A stretch of 64,000 nt of DNA. Origin: Deinococcus depolymerans. Lineage in GTDB: Bacteria > Deinococcota > Deinococci > Deinococcales > Deinococcaceae. Under the pieces are notes generated by a model. That model saw only the letters and a program-made list of their open reading frames with translations. It was not told where the DNA came from and searched no databases. Below are positions 30,659 through 39,902 of the stretch, in pieces. The position numbers and the translations under genes are program-made. The stretch lies in the NCBI RefSeq assembly GCF_039522025.1, contig NZ_BAAADB010000021.1, forward strand, positions 57,092-121,091, given 5' to 3'. How positions within the stretch are numbered: the first letter of the stretch is position 1; each line of letters begins with the position of its first letter.

Positions 30659-31843
30659 ATGAAGAACCTGCTCACCCTGACCGCCCTCGTGCTGACCACC
30701 CAGGCCTCGGCCGCCACCCTGACCGTCTGGAACCACTTCACGGACGCCAGCGAGGTCGCGTGGCTCCAGGCGCAGACCGCCGCCTACACCAGGGCCAGCG
30801 GCAACAAGGTCAGCATCGTGTCCGTGCCGCTCGACCAGATTCCGGACAAGCTGATCCAGGCCGCGCCCAAGGGCCAGGGACCGGACCTGATCGTCACGCT
30901 GCCGCAAGACCGCCTGGGACAGCTCGCGGCGGCCGGCGTGGTCGAACCCCTCGACCGCTACCTGACCACCCGCACCGACCTGGATAAAACCGCCCTGAGC
31001 GCCATGACGTACGGCGGCAAGCTGTTCGGGCTGCCCATGTTCGCCGAGTCGGTCGCGCTGATCTACAACAGGAAACTCGTGCCGAAAGCGCCCGCCACCT
31101 GGGACGAGTTCATCCGCGCCGCCCAGGCGAACACCGCCAACGGCCGCTACGGCTTCCTGATGGACCTCAGCAACGCCTACGCCAACTACGGCGTGTTCAG
31201 CGCGTACGGCAGCTACATCTTCAAGAACAACGCCGGCACCCTGAACGTCAAGGACGTCGGCATCGGCAACGCCGGCGCGCAGAAGGCCCTGGGTCTGCTC
31301 AACGACCTGCGCTACCGGTACAAACTCGTGCCCGAGGGCGTCAGCGCCGACGCCGCCAAGGGCGCGTTCGTGGACGGCCGCCTCGCCATGTTCATCACGG
31401 GACCGTGGGACATGGGGGACATCCGCAAGGCCGGCATCGACTTCGGCATCACGACGCTCCCCACCCCTCCCGGCGCGACCGGCCGGTGGAGCCCGTTCGT
31501 GGGCGTGCAGGGCGTGATCCTGAACGCCTACGGCAAGAACAAGGTCGCCTCCAGCGTCCTGGCGCGCAGCCTCGTGAGCCGCGCCTCGCAGACCAGCTTC
31601 AACCAGGCGGGCGGCCGCATCCCGGTCAGCCTCGCGGCCCGCACGCAACTGAAGAGCAACCCGGTCGTGCAGGGCTTCGGGCGGGCCATCTCGGCCGGGA
31701 CGCCCATGCCGAACGTGCCGCAGATGGGGTCCATCTGGGGACCGTGGGGGAACGCCGTGGCGCAGGCCGTGCAGAAACCCACGCCGGACTACCGGTCCAT
31801 CCTGGACGCCGCCATGAAGGAGATCAATGGAAACATGAAGTAG
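30659..31843 (+). CDS. Sugar ABC transporter substrate-binding protein (MalE-like)
   Basis: The 394-residue protein has a Sec signal peptide (ends TTQASA) and the fold of family 1 extracellular solute-binding proteins, with TLTVWNHFTDASEV at the start, LFGLPMFAESVALIYNRKLV, and AMFITGPWDM. GGAGG precedes the start. Given its neighbours it probably binds galacto-oligosaccharides released by the GH53 enzyme. No MalF/MalG-type permease or ATPase gene is adjacent, so it must serve a transporter encoded elsewhere. Confidence 0.92.
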   Translation: MKNLLTLTALVLTTQASAATLTVWNHFTDASEVAWLQAQTAAYTRASGNKVSIVSVPLDQIPDKLIQAAPKGQGPDLIVTLPQDRLGQLAAAGVVEPLDRYLTTRTDLDKTALSAMTYGGKLFGLPMFAESVALIYNRKLVPKAPATWDEFIRAAQANTANGRYGFLMDLSNAYANYGVFSAYGSYIFKNNAGTLNVKDVGIGNAGAQKALGLLNDLRYRYKLVPEGVSADAAKGAFVDGRLAMFITGPWDMGDIRKAGIDFGITTLPTPPGATGRWSPFVGVQGVILNAYGKNKVASSVLARSLVSRASQTSFNQAGGRIPVSLAARTQLKSNPVVQGFGRAISAGTPMPNVPQMGSIWGPWGNAVAQAVQKPTPDYRSILDAAMKEINGNMK

Positions 31844-31865
31844 CGCCGATCGCGCAGACCTGGTC

Positions 31866-31901
31866 GGGCGCGCCCCCTGTCACCCGGCAGGGGGCGCGCC
31901 C
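31866..31901. terminator. Strong hairpin between convergent genes
   Basis: A perfect 14 bp stem (GGGCGCGCCCCCTG and its complement) with an 8-base loop lies between the ends of the binding-protein gene and rsgA. There is no T-tract on either strand, so it is a terminator-like hairpin by position only. Confidence 0.5.
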
Positions 31902-31923
31902 GTGACGCCCCCCCCGAAGCGCT

Positions 31924-32946
31924 TCAGCGGCGGGGACGGCCCGCACCCCGGCGGGCGGGCGCGCGGCGCGCCTGGTACGCCTGCACCTGCCCGGCGCTGA
32001 TCTCGCCGCGCGCCACGGCCCGCTGCACGGCGCAGCCCGGCTCGCCGGTGTGGGTGCACTTGCGGAACCGGCAGTCGGCGGCGATCTCCTCGATGCGGGC
32101 GGGATCGGCCGCCACGCCCTCCGGGTCCCACACGGCGATGTCGCGCAGGCCCGGATTGTCCACCAGCAGCCCGCCGCCCGGCACGCGGTACAGGGTGCGG
32201 GCGGTGGTGGTGTGGCGGCCCAGGCCCTCGGCCATCAGGCCGCCGGTCTGCGCGGCCTCGCGGCCCAGCAGGGCGTTCGTGAGGGTGCTCTTGCCCACCC
32301 CGGACGACCCGATCAGCGCGGCGGTCAGGCCGGGGCGCAGCAGGGCGCGCACGCCGCCCAGCCCGCCGCCCGTGCGGGCGTTCACGGCGTGCAGCGGCGC
32401 GTCCGGGGCCAGGGCGCGCAGGTCCGTCAGGTAGCGCTGCGGGTCGGGGGTCAGGTCGGTCTTGTTCAGGATCAGGGCCGGCTGCGCGCCGCTGGCCTGC
32501 ACGGCCGCCACGTAACGCTCCAGGCGGGGCAGGTCGAAGTCCTGGTCGGGCGCGGTGACGATCAGGACCGTGTCCACGTTCGCGGTGATGACCTGCCGGC
32601 CCAGGCCGCCGTTCACGGCGCGCGCGAAGGTCGTGCGGCGCGGCAGGAGCGCCGTGACCCGCCGCTCCGGGGTGTCCGGCAGGGTCTGCGCGACCACCCA
32701 GTCGCCCATGACCGGCTGCGTGTCCGGGTCCTGCCGCATCGCGCCGGTCAGCAGGGCGTCGTGCTCGCCGTCGGCAGCCCACAGGCGCAGCGAGGACCGG
32801 CCGACGCCCGCCACGCGCGCCGGGTGCAGGGTGGGGCGGTCCTGCGGGTCGGCGGCATTCAGGGTGTCCCGCAGGGCCTCCTGCAGGTCGTCGGTCCAGC
32901 CGAGGGCCAGCAGGGCGGCGTCGGGCGCGGGTGGGGCCGGGATCAC
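31924..32946 (-). CDS. rsgA: Ribosome small-subunit-dependent GTPase A
   Basis: The 340-residue protein is RsgA/YjeQ, a circularly permuted GTPase that assists late 30S subunit maturation. The motif order shows the permutation: an OB-fold region first, then G4 (LNKTDLT), G5, G1 (GSSGVGKST) and G3 (DNPGLRD). The C-terminal zinc site is CRFRKCTHTGEPGC. The start chosen is GTG at 32946, which has GGAG 7 bp upstream and directly precedes the conserved region. It overlaps the end of a short reading frame described separately. A longer frame upstream begins in sequence unlike any RsgA N-terminus. Confidence 0.93.
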   Translation of the reverse strand: MIPAPPAPDAALLALGWTDDLQEALRDTLNAADPQDRPTLHPARVAGVGRSSLRLWAADGEHDALLTGAMRQDPDTQPVMGDWVVAQTLPDTPERRVTALLPRRTTFARAVNGGLGRQVITANVDTVLIVTAPDQDFDLPRLERYVAAVQASGAQPALILNKTDLTPDPQRYLTDLRALAPDAPLHAVNARTGGGLGGVRALLRPGLTAALIGSSGVGKSTLTNALLGREAAQTGGLMAEGLGRHTTTARTLYRVPGGGLLVDNPGLRDIAVWDPEGVAADPARIEEIAADCRFRKCTHTGEPGCAVQRAVARGEISAGQVQAYQARRAPARRGAGRPRR

Positions 32947-33014
32947 CGGGGCGCTCCGGCGGGCTGGGCCGGGGTGGACGGGTCCGCGCGGCGGGCGTGG
33001 CAGGGAAGCTTCAT
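32943..33014 (-). CDS. Possible 23-residue leader peptide upstream of rsgA
   Basis: An ATG at 33014 opens a 23-codon frame whose TGA overlaps the rsgA GTG (GTGA). TACCCT, a TANNNT -10 box, sits 6 bp before the ATG, so transcription would start at or next to this codon. That is how leaderless genes look in this genus. The peptide (MKLPCHARRADPSTPAQPAG...) is unlike any known protein. It may only couple translation to rsgA, or the region may be plain leader. Confidence 0.35.
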   Translation of the reverse strand: MKLPCHARRADPSTPAQPAGAPR

Positions 33015-33026
33015 GCCTGCAGGGTA

Positions 33027-33695
33027 GCGCCGGGCGTGCGGGGGCCGCTGCGACACCGCTCGCGATCCGGTCGGCGGACCGCCGGGTGGGCCGGCGGAAC
33101 AGGCCGGTGAGACTGCCTTTATTTTTCCTTAATGAGAAATTTCGATTCGACCATCTCGCCAGGGAGCCGGCAGGCACCCGCGATCAATCCAGCCTCCATT
33201 CAGTGGGGGACCCGCACCCCCCAGACGCCACGGCAACGGCGTTCCCGATGACCGGGAATTGATTCTCCAGGGGCGGCGTCCGGCAGGACAGGAGCCGCCG
33301 GACCCGGGACAGCCCCACCCGGGGACGGGGAGCAACACCGCATGAGAACTCACCTGATCTTCTCATCTCTGGCCGGCCCGGACCGGCCCGCGGCCCCCGC
33401 AGCCACGCGGCACTGACGGGGCATTCCCGCCCACCCCCCACGGCGGCGGCGCGGCGGTACATACCAACTGAAACGGCCGGCCGGACCCGCTGTGGAATTC
33501 TTGGCAAAGCCGCCCCGACGCACGCCCAGTCGGGCTGCAACGCCACCACGCTCCTGCGCCGGGCCACCGCGGTTCTCACCGAACGCTGAGGCCACCGACA
33601 GCAGCTTCTCAGATTGGGGGAACCGCACGGGTTTTCTGCGTCCCTGTCGGGTTTTTAACAAGCTGAACGGCCGGTCACAAGTACGCTGACTCTCG
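33027..33695. other. Long intergenic region, no gene seen
   Basis: No reading frame here has convincing codon use. The notable parts are an AT-rich patch at about 33115-33155, unlike its GC-rich surroundings, and an inverted repeat ATGAGAA/TTCTCAT (33342-33348 and 33360-33366). Two CGGGTTTT direct repeats occur at about 33628 and 33648. TACGCT, a TANNNT box, lies 8 bp before the next ATG. Confidence 0.5.
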
Positions 33696-35156
33696 ATGAA
33701 AACCTTGACCCTGCGCCCCGCCCTCTGGCCCTCCGTCCTCCTGCTCACCGGCACCCTGCTGGCCTCCTGCAGTTCCACCGGGTCCACGCCTGCCTCCACC
33801 ACGGCCACCCCCCCACAGGCCTTCGAGGCGGAAGCGGCGGAACTCGGCACGGACACCGGCATGCAGGCCGCCGCGGTGGTCGAACCCGGCACCCGCTCCG
33901 CCACCGTCATCAGCGACCCGGCGGCCAGCGGTGGCCGCGCCGCGCAACTCGACTACACCGGCGCGGCCGTGCGCTTCGCCCTGCCAACCGGCACCAGCGG
34001 CCCGTACGCCGTGAAGGTGCAGGCCCGCGGCGTGAGCTACCAGGGCGCTCCCGTCGTCGCCCTGCGCGTCAACGGCCGGGAAGTCACCCGCGTCACCCTC
34101 AGCAACGCCACCTACGCCTCGATCTCCCTGGGCACGGTGACCCTGAACGCCGGGGACACGGTCAAGCTGGTCCTCGTGAACGGCGTGGCGAGCGAGCAGC
34201 GTGCGGCGATCATCGACTTCCTGACCGTGGACCGCGCCGCCACCGCCACGCCCGCCCCGGCCCCCACGCCGGTCCCTGCCCCGACGCCGGTCCCTGCCCC
34301 CACGCCGACCCCGACGCCGACCCCAACGCCCACCCCGACGCCCACGCCCACCCCGGTACCCGCCCCCACCCCGGCCCCCGTGACCGGCGTGAAGGCCCCG
34401 CCGACCGGCAAGGTCAGCTGGGACTGGCAGATCGGGGCCAGCAGCGACTCGAACATCGTCGTTCCGGCCGGCGCGCAGCTGATCGACATCGACGGGTTCA
34501 CGGCGTCGGCCGCCAAGGTCGCGCAGCTCAACCAGCAGGGCCTGTACACCGTCTGCTACCTCGACGTGGGCAGCTACGAACCCGGCCGCCCGGACTCCAG
34601 CCAGTACCCCAGCTACCTGAAAATCCAGCAGGACCCCGACTGGCCCTCCGAGTACTTCCTGGACGTGACGGACGTCTTCAAACCCAACTCCGTGCTGGCC
34701 GTGATCCTGCAGAACCGCTTCAAGATGTGCCGCGACAAGGGCTTCGCCGCCATCGAACCCGACAACCTCCAGAACGACGAGAACGTCAGCGGCGGCCGCA
34801 TCACCACGCAGCAGCAGATCGACTTCAACGGCTGGGTCGCCGATCAGGCGCACGCCGTGGGCCTCGCCGTCTTCCAGAAGAACGGTCCGGACAAGATCCT
34901 GCTGCGTGACCGCACCGGCAAGATGATGGTCGAGAAGTTCGACGGCATCCTGAACGAGCAGTGCCAGGAATACGCAGAGTGCGGCGCACTCGCCGAGTAC
35001 ACCAAGCGCGGCAAGCTGGCCCTGAACGTCGAATACAAGCAGGGCCTGAGCCTCAACTGCGCGCAGTTCAGCACCCTGGGCGTCAACGCCCTGAAAAAAG
35101 ACCTGGGCCTCGTCGGCGGCAACATGTCCGGCTACCAGCGCCAGACCTGCAACTGA
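33696..35156 (+). CDS. Lipoprotein with carbohydrate-binding-like domain and GH114 domain
   Basis: The 486-residue protein has a lipoprotein signal (lipobox LLASC). A beta-sandwich resembling a CBM35-type carbohydrate-binding module spans about residues 40-180 (FEAEAAELG ... IIDFLTVDR). A long Pro-Thr linker of mainly PTPT repeats follows (about 185-228). The C-terminal TIM-barrel matches GH114 (endo-alpha-1,4-polygalactosaminidase), with [30 protein letters not shown] and AIEPDNLQN. It would cut a galactosamine-rich polysaccharide at the cell surface. This fits the PelF-like glycosyltransferase nearby, since Pel contains GalNAc. The first five codons follow a TACGCT box closely. Confidence 0.88.
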   Translation: MKTLTLRPALWPSVLLLTGTLLASCSSTGSTPASTTATPPQAFEAEAAELGTDTGMQAAAVVEPGTRSATVISDPAASGGRAAQLDYTGAAVRFALPTGTSGPYAVKVQARGVSYQGAPVVALRVNGREVTRVTLSNATYASISLGTVTLNAGDTVKLVLVNGVASEQRAAIIDFLTVDRAATATPAPAPTPVPAPTPVPAPTPTPTPTPTPTPTPTPTPVPAPTPAPVTGVKAPPTGKVSWDWQIGASSDSNIVVPAGAQLIDIDGFTASAAKVAQLNQQGLYTVCYLDVGSYEPGRPDSSQYPSYLKIQQDPDWPSEYFLDVTDVFKPNSVLAVILQNRFKMCRDKGFAAIEPDNLQNDENVSGGRITTQQQIDFNGWVADQAHAVGLAVFQKNGPDKILLRDRTGKMMVEKFDGILNEQCQEYAECGALAEYTKRGKLALNVEYKQGLSLNCAQFSTLGVNALKKDLGLVGGNMSGYQRQTCN

Positions 35157-35230
35157 TATATATGCACCCGGATTGAACGGCCCTGCAGGGCCATTCAATC
35201 CGAGCGGATGCGGGCAGGAGCAGGACCGAC
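35157..35230. repeat. Hairpin intergenic repeat, copy D (partial)
   Basis: After the TGA stop at 35154-35156 come eight AT-rich bases and then the left hairpin of the family (GGATTGAACGGCCCTGCAGGGCC and its complement), with the following CGAGCGGATGCG. The right half of the element is missing and the sequence diverges after about 35230. Confidence 0.75.
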
Positions 35231-35246
35231 AGCAGCGGACCATTCC

Positions 35247-35275
35247 ATTGAGGGGCGTATTTGACGCCCCTCAAT
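35247..35275. terminator. Strong hairpin between convergent genes
   Basis: A perfect 12 bp stem ATTGAGGGGCGT/ACGCCCCTCAAT with a 5-base loop lies between the GH114 gene and the small minus-strand gene. The plus strand continues TCAATTT, a weak T-tract. It probably ends transcription from the left, and perhaps from both sides. Confidence 0.5.
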
Positions 35276-35383
35276 TCAATTTACAAACGCCGTGGTGTTC
35301 GGCAGCTCACGCCGCCCGCTTCAGGGGCGTTGCGGCCAGCTCTCAGTGCGCCCGGATGCCCCGGTCCGTCGGCGCCGGGCCGG

Positions 35384-35584
35384 TCAGTCGATGCTGGGCG
35401 GGGTGGGCCGCTGGGTGGCGGTCAGGATCTCGTACAGTTCGCGGATGTAGGCCGCGCGGGCGCGGGCCCACGCCTCACCCTGCTTGCCCCCGTGATCGAG
35501 GTTGCCGAAGCTCGACAGATCGGACGCGATCTCAAGGGCGCGGGTGTTGAAGTCGTTGGTCGCCACCGTGAGTTTCTCTGTCAT
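35384..35584 (-). CDS. Small hypothetical protein
   Basis: The 66-residue frame reads as a compact helical protein (TNDFNTRALEIASDLSSFGN ... EAWARARAAYIRELYEIL) with good codon use. It has no signal peptide or membrane segment. A TACATT box 5 bp before the ATG predicts a leaderless transcript. I do not recognise the family. Confidence 0.65.
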   Translation of the reverse strand: MTEKLTVATNDFNTRALEIASDLSSFGNLDHGGKQGEAWARARAAYIRELYEILTATQRPTPPSID

Positions 35585-35776
35585 GAATCAATGTAGCAGC
35601 TTCGGCCCGGACTGGCCTCCACCGCCGGGGCAGGGCTGCAACGTTTCTGTAGCGCCATCGGTCGGCGTGCAACGGCGCTGTGCCGGCCCCGTGTGTAACG
35701 TCGCCTACACGTGACCGGATCTCCAAGGAGACCTGCGCGGCGGTGTTCAGGGACACCGGTTCAGCCTGGGGGGCGA

Positions 35777-37237
35777 ATGTCGATGAAGATTGCTTTGCTG
35801 TGCGAGGGCACGTATCCACACACGCAAGGTGGCGTCAGCGTCTGGTGTGACCAGCTGATCGCGGGCCTGCCGGAACATCAGTTCGAGGTGTACGCCATCA
35901 GCGGCCAGCCGGTGCGCCGCTCCGATCACGACCTGCCGCTGAACGTCTCGCAGCTGGTCAGCGTGCCGATCTGGGCGGCGGATCAGCCGCGCCGCAGCGC
36001 CGGACGCGACCAGGATCTGAACGACGGGTACGCGCAGCTGCTCTACAGCCTGCTCATCCCCGGGGTCAGCCCGGCGCAGTTCCTGGCGGCGCTGCGGAAA
36101 CTGTTCGATTACGCGCAGCGCTGGGACCTGTCCCGCGCCCTAAATACCGGCCCGCGCGCCACGCAGCTGTACCAGATGTGGCGCGCGGCGGCCCGAGCGC
36201 CGCAGGATCACCTTCCGCGCAGCGGGGACCTGCTGCTGCCGCCCACCCTGGCGGACGCGCTGCGGGCCCACGCGTGGCTGGAGCATTTCCTGCGGCCGCT
36301 GTCGTGCAGGCCCTCGCGGGCGCAGGTGTGCCACGCGACCTCGAACGGCCTCAGTCCGCTGCTCGCCTTCGGCTGCAAGTGGACGTACGACACGCCGGTC
36401 ATCCTGACCGAGCACGGCATCTACCTGCGGGAACGGTACCTGGAACTGCGCTTCACCGGGCACACCCCGGCCTTCAAGTCGTTCCTGCTGCGCTTCTACA
36501 GTCAGCTGAGCGCCGCCGCCTATCAGATGGCCGACCTGATCACGCCCGGCTCGCACTACAACGAGCGCTGGGAGCGGCAGCAGGGGGCCGTGCCGGAACG
36601 GATTCACGCGGTGTACAACGGGGTGAACCCGGCGGCGTTCCCGCAGGCGTTCAGCGAACCGTCCGACCCGACGATCAGCTGGGTGGGGCGCATCGATCCG
36701 CTCAAGGATCTCGAAACGCTGATCCGGGCGTTCGGGATGGTCCGTGAACACCTGCCGACCGCGCGGCTACGGATGTTCGGCAGCGTGCCACGCGGGAACG
36801 AGGGTTACGCCCGCTACTGCCAGGACCTGATCGACGACCTGAAACTCACCGGTTCGGCCGCCTTCGAGGGCCGCATCGAGAACGTCGTCTCCGGTTACCA
36901 CGCCGGGCACATGGTGGCCCTGACCAGCATCTCCGAGGGGTTCCCGTACACGCTGATCGAGGCGATGGCAGCGGGACGCGCCACGGTCGCCACCGACGTG
37001 GGCGGCGTGTCCGAGGCGATCGGCGAGACTGGCCTGGTCGTGCCGTCGCGCGATCCGGCGGGCGTGGCGCGCGCCAGCCTGCAACTGCTGAGCGACGCGA
37101 CGCTGCGCACCCGGCTGGGCAACGCGGCGCGTGAACGGGTGCTGAGCGAGTTCACGCTCGACAGTTTCCTGAAGGTGTACCGCCTGATCTACCCGGAAGT
37201 GGCGGCGCTGGCCCCCGCCGTGAGGTGGAGCGCATGA
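35777..37237 (+). CDS. pelF: PelF-type GT4 glycosyltransferase
   Basis: The 486-residue cytosolic protein starts KIALLCEGTYPHTQGGVSVW, the hallmark N-terminus of PelF, a GT4-family glycosyltransferase that builds the Pel polysaccharide from a nucleotide sugar. The C-terminal GT-B half has SWVGRIDPLKDLETLI, SEGFPYTLIEAMAAGRATVA and the sugar-nucleotide glutamate region. The start at 35777 (ATG) has a G-rich Shine-Dalgarno; ATG at 35783 is an alternative. It overlaps the next gene by four bases. In Pel systems PelF works with the membrane proteins PelG and PelE. Confidence 0.9.
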   Translation: MSMKIALLCEGTYPHTQGGVSVWCDQLIAGLPEHQFEVYAISGQPVRRSDHDLPLNVSQLVSVPIWAADQPRRSAGRDQDLNDGYAQLLYSLLIPGVSPAQFLAALRKLFDYAQRWDLSRALNTGPRATQLYQMWRAAARAPQDHLPRSGDLLLPPTLADALRAHAWLEHFLRPLSCRPSRAQVCHATSNGLSPLLAFGCKWTYDTPVILTEHGIYLRERYLELRFTGHTPAFKSFLLRFYSQLSAAAYQMADLITPGSHYNERWERQQGAVPERIHAVYNGVNPAAFPQAFSEPSDPTISWVGRIDPLKDLETLIRAFGMVREHLPTARLRMFGSVPRGNEGYARYCQDLIDDLKLTGSAAFEGRIENVVSGYHAGHMVALTSISEGFPYTLIEAMAAGRATVATDVGGVSEAIGETGLVVPSRDPAGVARASLQLLSDATLRTRLGNAARERVLSEFTLDSFLKVYRLIYPEVAALAPAVRWSA

Positions 37238-38679
37238 CCCGCGCCGCCGGCATGGAGCAACGGTCGGCCGCGCCGCTCGCGCAGCTGTCCCGGCAGTTGA
37301 ACCGGGCCTGCACGGCGGCCGTGCAGCCGCTGGAACTGGCCGCCATCCTGGAGGCCGAGGGCCTGACCGACAGCCTGGCGCAGCAGCGGTACGGGGAGGC
37401 CAGCGTGTTCAGCTGCGCCGAGCGGCTCTACCAGCTGGTGCCGTACCGCGCGCCGGCCGTGCCGGTCGTGCCGGCCGCGCGGCGCCCGCTGCCGCTGCGG
37501 AGCCTGCTGCGCGGCGGCCTGTACCTGCTGCCGGCACTGTGGACCCCGGCGATCCTGTCGCTGGGGCCGGCGCCGGACGTGTTCCAGGGCGCGGGCCTGG
37601 GCCTGCTGATCGCGTCGCTGTTCGGGTGGGGGTGGATGCAGGGACTGGCGTACGTGGGGTTCACGGGCCTGGCGCTCGCGCCGGCCGTCGCCGCCCGGCG
37701 CCTGCGGCAGACCGGCGTCGGCGCCGCCACGCTGGGCGGGCTGCTGGGATTGGCCGTGGCGGCCGCGCTGGGTCAGGACACCGCGCTGGTCACGCTGGCC
37801 GCGCTGAGTGTATCCGTGTACCTGGCGGCCGCCACGGCCCTGCTGGTGCTGGCGCAGGAGGTCACGCTGCTGACCGCCAGTCTGCCGGCGCTGCTGTGGC
37901 TGGGCCTGACGCGGGTATGGCCGGGCACGCCGGAAGTCGCAGGCGCGGCGCACCTGCCGGTCGTCCCGGCGGTCACGCTGCTGCTGGCCGTGGGTGGCCC
38001 GCTGCTCGCCGCGTGGCAGGCGACGCGGCACGCCGGACTGGCGGGCGCCGTGCAGGGGTCGCGCCGGGGCGTTCCGTGGGCGCAGGCCGGGCTGCACTGC
38101 GTGTACGGCTGGCTGTGCGCCGCGGCGCTGTCACTGGTGTTCCTGGCGCCGCTGTCGGGCCAGCCCCTGCAGGCGTTCTCGCTGAGTGCCACGGAACTGA
38201 TGGGGCTGTCCTGGAGTCTGGCGCCGCTGGTCCTGACGCTGGGCGTCATGGAACTCGGGATCGCGCGGGTGCAGCGCCGCCTGCGGGAACAGGCCCAGCG
38301 GCTCGACCCGGTCCGGCGGATCGTGTGGGGGGCGCTGGGGCAGATCGGCGCCGGGGCGGGCCTGTACCTCGCGCTGCTCGGCGGGGCGTACCTGCTGGCG
38401 GGGGGGGTGGCGGCCGCGCTGGGCGTGCCGGCCCTGCCCGCCCCGGTGCTGGCCGCTCACCTGCTGATGGCGCTGTCCCTGCTGCTGAGCGGCCTGCTGA
38501 ACAACTTCGGGCTGCTGCCCCGGGTACTGCTGGCCTGGGCGGCGGCGGTGGCGGCGCAACTCGCGGCGCTGCTGCTGGCCGGTCCCGGCGCGGCCTACCT
38601 GCTGGGGGCGGCGGTCGCGGCGGCCGGGCTGGGGTGGTTGACCGTCCTGGCTGTCCGTGACGTGAGGCACCTGCTGTGA
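37234..38679 (+). CDS. PelG-like polytopic membrane protein
   Basis: ATG at 37234 lies in an ATGA overlap with the pelF stop and has GAGGTGGAG upstream. The 481-residue protein has a cytosolic N-terminus of about 95 residues with the segment LEAEGLTDSLAQQRYGEASV, then roughly 12 hydrophobic segments to the end. Position and topology match PelG, the MOP-superfamily transporter of Pel systems, but sequence similarity to PelG is not obvious by eye, so the name is an inference. It probably moves or helps assemble the polysaccharide made by PelF. Confidence 0.65.
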   Translation: MTRAAGMEQRSAAPLAQLSRQLNRACTAAVQPLELAAILEAEGLTDSLAQQRYGEASVFSCAERLYQLVPYRAPAVPVVPAARRPLPLRSLLRGGLYLLPALWTPAILSLGPAPDVFQGAGLGLLIASLFGWGWMQGLAYVGFTGLALAPAVAARRLRQTGVGAATLGGLLGLAVAAALGQDTALVTLAALSVSVYLAAATALLVLAQEVTLLTASLPALLWLGLTRVWPGTPEVAGAAHLPVVPAVTLLLAVGGPLLAAWQATRHAGLAGAVQGSRRGVPWAQAGLHCVYGWLCAAALSLVFLAPLSGQPLQAFSLSATELMGLSWSLAPLVLTLGVMELGIARVQRRLREQAQRLDPVRRIVWGALGQIGAGAGLYLALLGGAYLLAGGVAAALGVPALPAPVLAAHLLMALSLLLSGLLNNFGLLPRVLLAWAAAVAAQLAALLLAGPGAAYLLGAAVAAAGLGWLTVLAVRDVRHLL

Positions 38680-38687
38680 CGCCCGCG

Positions 38688-38723
38688 CCCCGACCGCCGC
38701 CCCGACCGCCGCCCCGACCGCCG
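38688..38723. repeat. 12 bp tandem repeat, three copies
   Basis: Three perfect copies of CCCCGACCGCCG follow the stop of the membrane-protein gene. Such simple repeats can vary in copy number; no function is evident. Confidence 0.8.
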
Positions 38724-38839
38724 CCGCGGCCCGCCTCTCCCGGCGCCTGCCTGCGCCGCGTTCCGTCACCCGTCACCCACTGGACCGGGCATCACCCCGG
38801 AGCAACGAGCGGCCTGCGGCGCAGGTCAGGGAGGACAGC

Positions 38840-39835
38840 ATGACCCCACTGGTGGCCGTCACTGGCGCAGAAGGTTTCATCGGTTCACATCTGGTCGAGG
38901 GGCTGGTGCACGCCGGGTTCCGGGTGCGGGCCATGGTGCTGTACAACTCGTTCGGGTCGCTGGGCTGGCTTGAACGCCTGAGGCCCGACGTCATGGAACA
39001 GGTGGAGGTGACGTTCGGGGACGTGCGGGATCCGCTGTCGGTGCGGGAGTGCCTGCGCGGCTGCGAGGTCGCGTACCACCTCGCGGCGCTGATCGCCATT
39101 CCGTACTCGTACCAGGCGCCGCACTCGTACGTGCAGACGAACGTGGTCGGCACCCTGAACGTGCTCGAGGCCGTGCGGGACCTGGAGATTCCCCGCATGG
39201 TGCATACCTCCACGAGCGAGGTGTACGGCACGGCCCGGTACGTCCCGATTCCCGAAACGCACCCGCTGCAGGCGCAGTCGCCGTACTCCGCGTCGAAGAT
39301 CGCGGCCGACAAGCTGGTCGAGAGTTACCACCTGAGTTTCGGGCTGCCGGTCGTGACCCTGCGTCCCTTCAACACCTACGGGCCGCGGCAGTCGGCGCGG
39401 GCGGTCATCCCGACCGTGATCTCGCAGATTGCCGCGCGGCACCCCGTGATCCGGGTGGGGGCGCTGAAACCCACGCGTGACTTCAACTTCGTGGCGGACA
39501 CCGTCGCGTCGTTCATCGCGGTCGGGACCGCCCCGGCCGGGGCGGTGGTGGGCCGGACCCTGAACACCGGGACCGGCAGTGAGATCTCGGTGCAGGCGCT
39601 GGTGCAGGCCATCGCCGACGTGATGGAACGCCACGTCGAGATCGAGCAGGACCCGCAGCGGCTGCGGCCCGACGCCTCGGAGGTCATGCGTCTGGTCGGG
39701 GACAGTTCCGCGCTGCGCGCCGTGACCGGCTGGCAGCCGCGCCACACCCTGCACGAGGGCCTGGCGATCACCAGCCGCTGGTTCCTCGACCCGGGAAACC
39801 TCGCGCACTACCGCCCGGACCTGTACGCCGTCTGA
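38840..39835 (+). CDS. Nucleotide-sugar 4,6-dehydratase (LegB-like, SDR family)
   Basis: The 331-residue protein is an extended short-chain dehydrogenase with the NAD site GAEGFIGSHL and the YxxxK site in SPYSASKIAADKL. Its wording follows LegB-type NDP-GlcNAc 4,6-dehydratases closely: HLAALIAIPYSY, VHTSTSEVYGTA, LRPFNTYGPRQSARAVIPT and PTRDFNFV. It would make a 4-keto-6-deoxy-HexNAc nucleotide, an intermediate for unusual amino sugars. It starts a run of coupled sugar genes just after the PelF and PelG-like pair, so it probably supplies a precursor for the exopolysaccharide. Confidence 0.88.
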   Translation: MTPLVAVTGAEGFIGSHLVEGLVHAGFRVRAMVLYNSFGSLGWLERLRPDVMEQVEVTFGDVRDPLSVRECLRGCEVAYHLAALIAIPYSYQAPHSYVQTNVVGTLNVLEAVRDLEIPRMVHTSTSEVYGTARYVPIPETHPLQAQSPYSASKIAADKLVESYHLSFGLPVVTLRPFNTYGPRQSARAVIPTVISQIAARHPVIRVGALKPTRDFNFVADTVASFIAVGTAPAGAVVGRTLNTGTGSEISVQALVQAIADVMERHVEIEQDPQRLRPDASEVMRLVGDSSALRAVTGWQPRHTLHEGLAITSRWFLDPGNLAHYRPDLYAV

Positions 39836-39902
39836 GCCGGGCCCGTCCGGCACCCGGCCGCCCCCCCCGACAGCCCCCACCTTCCCGTTCAAGGAGACCC
39901 CC

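Noticed and set aside
33492..33689. 65-codon frame in the long intergenic region
   Set aside because: No Shine-Dalgarno or -10 box at a suitable place, and the composition is unlike the genes around it.
34250..34385. Short repeats as a possible CRISPR array
   Set aside because: These are in-frame six-base units coding a Pro-Thr linker, without spacers.
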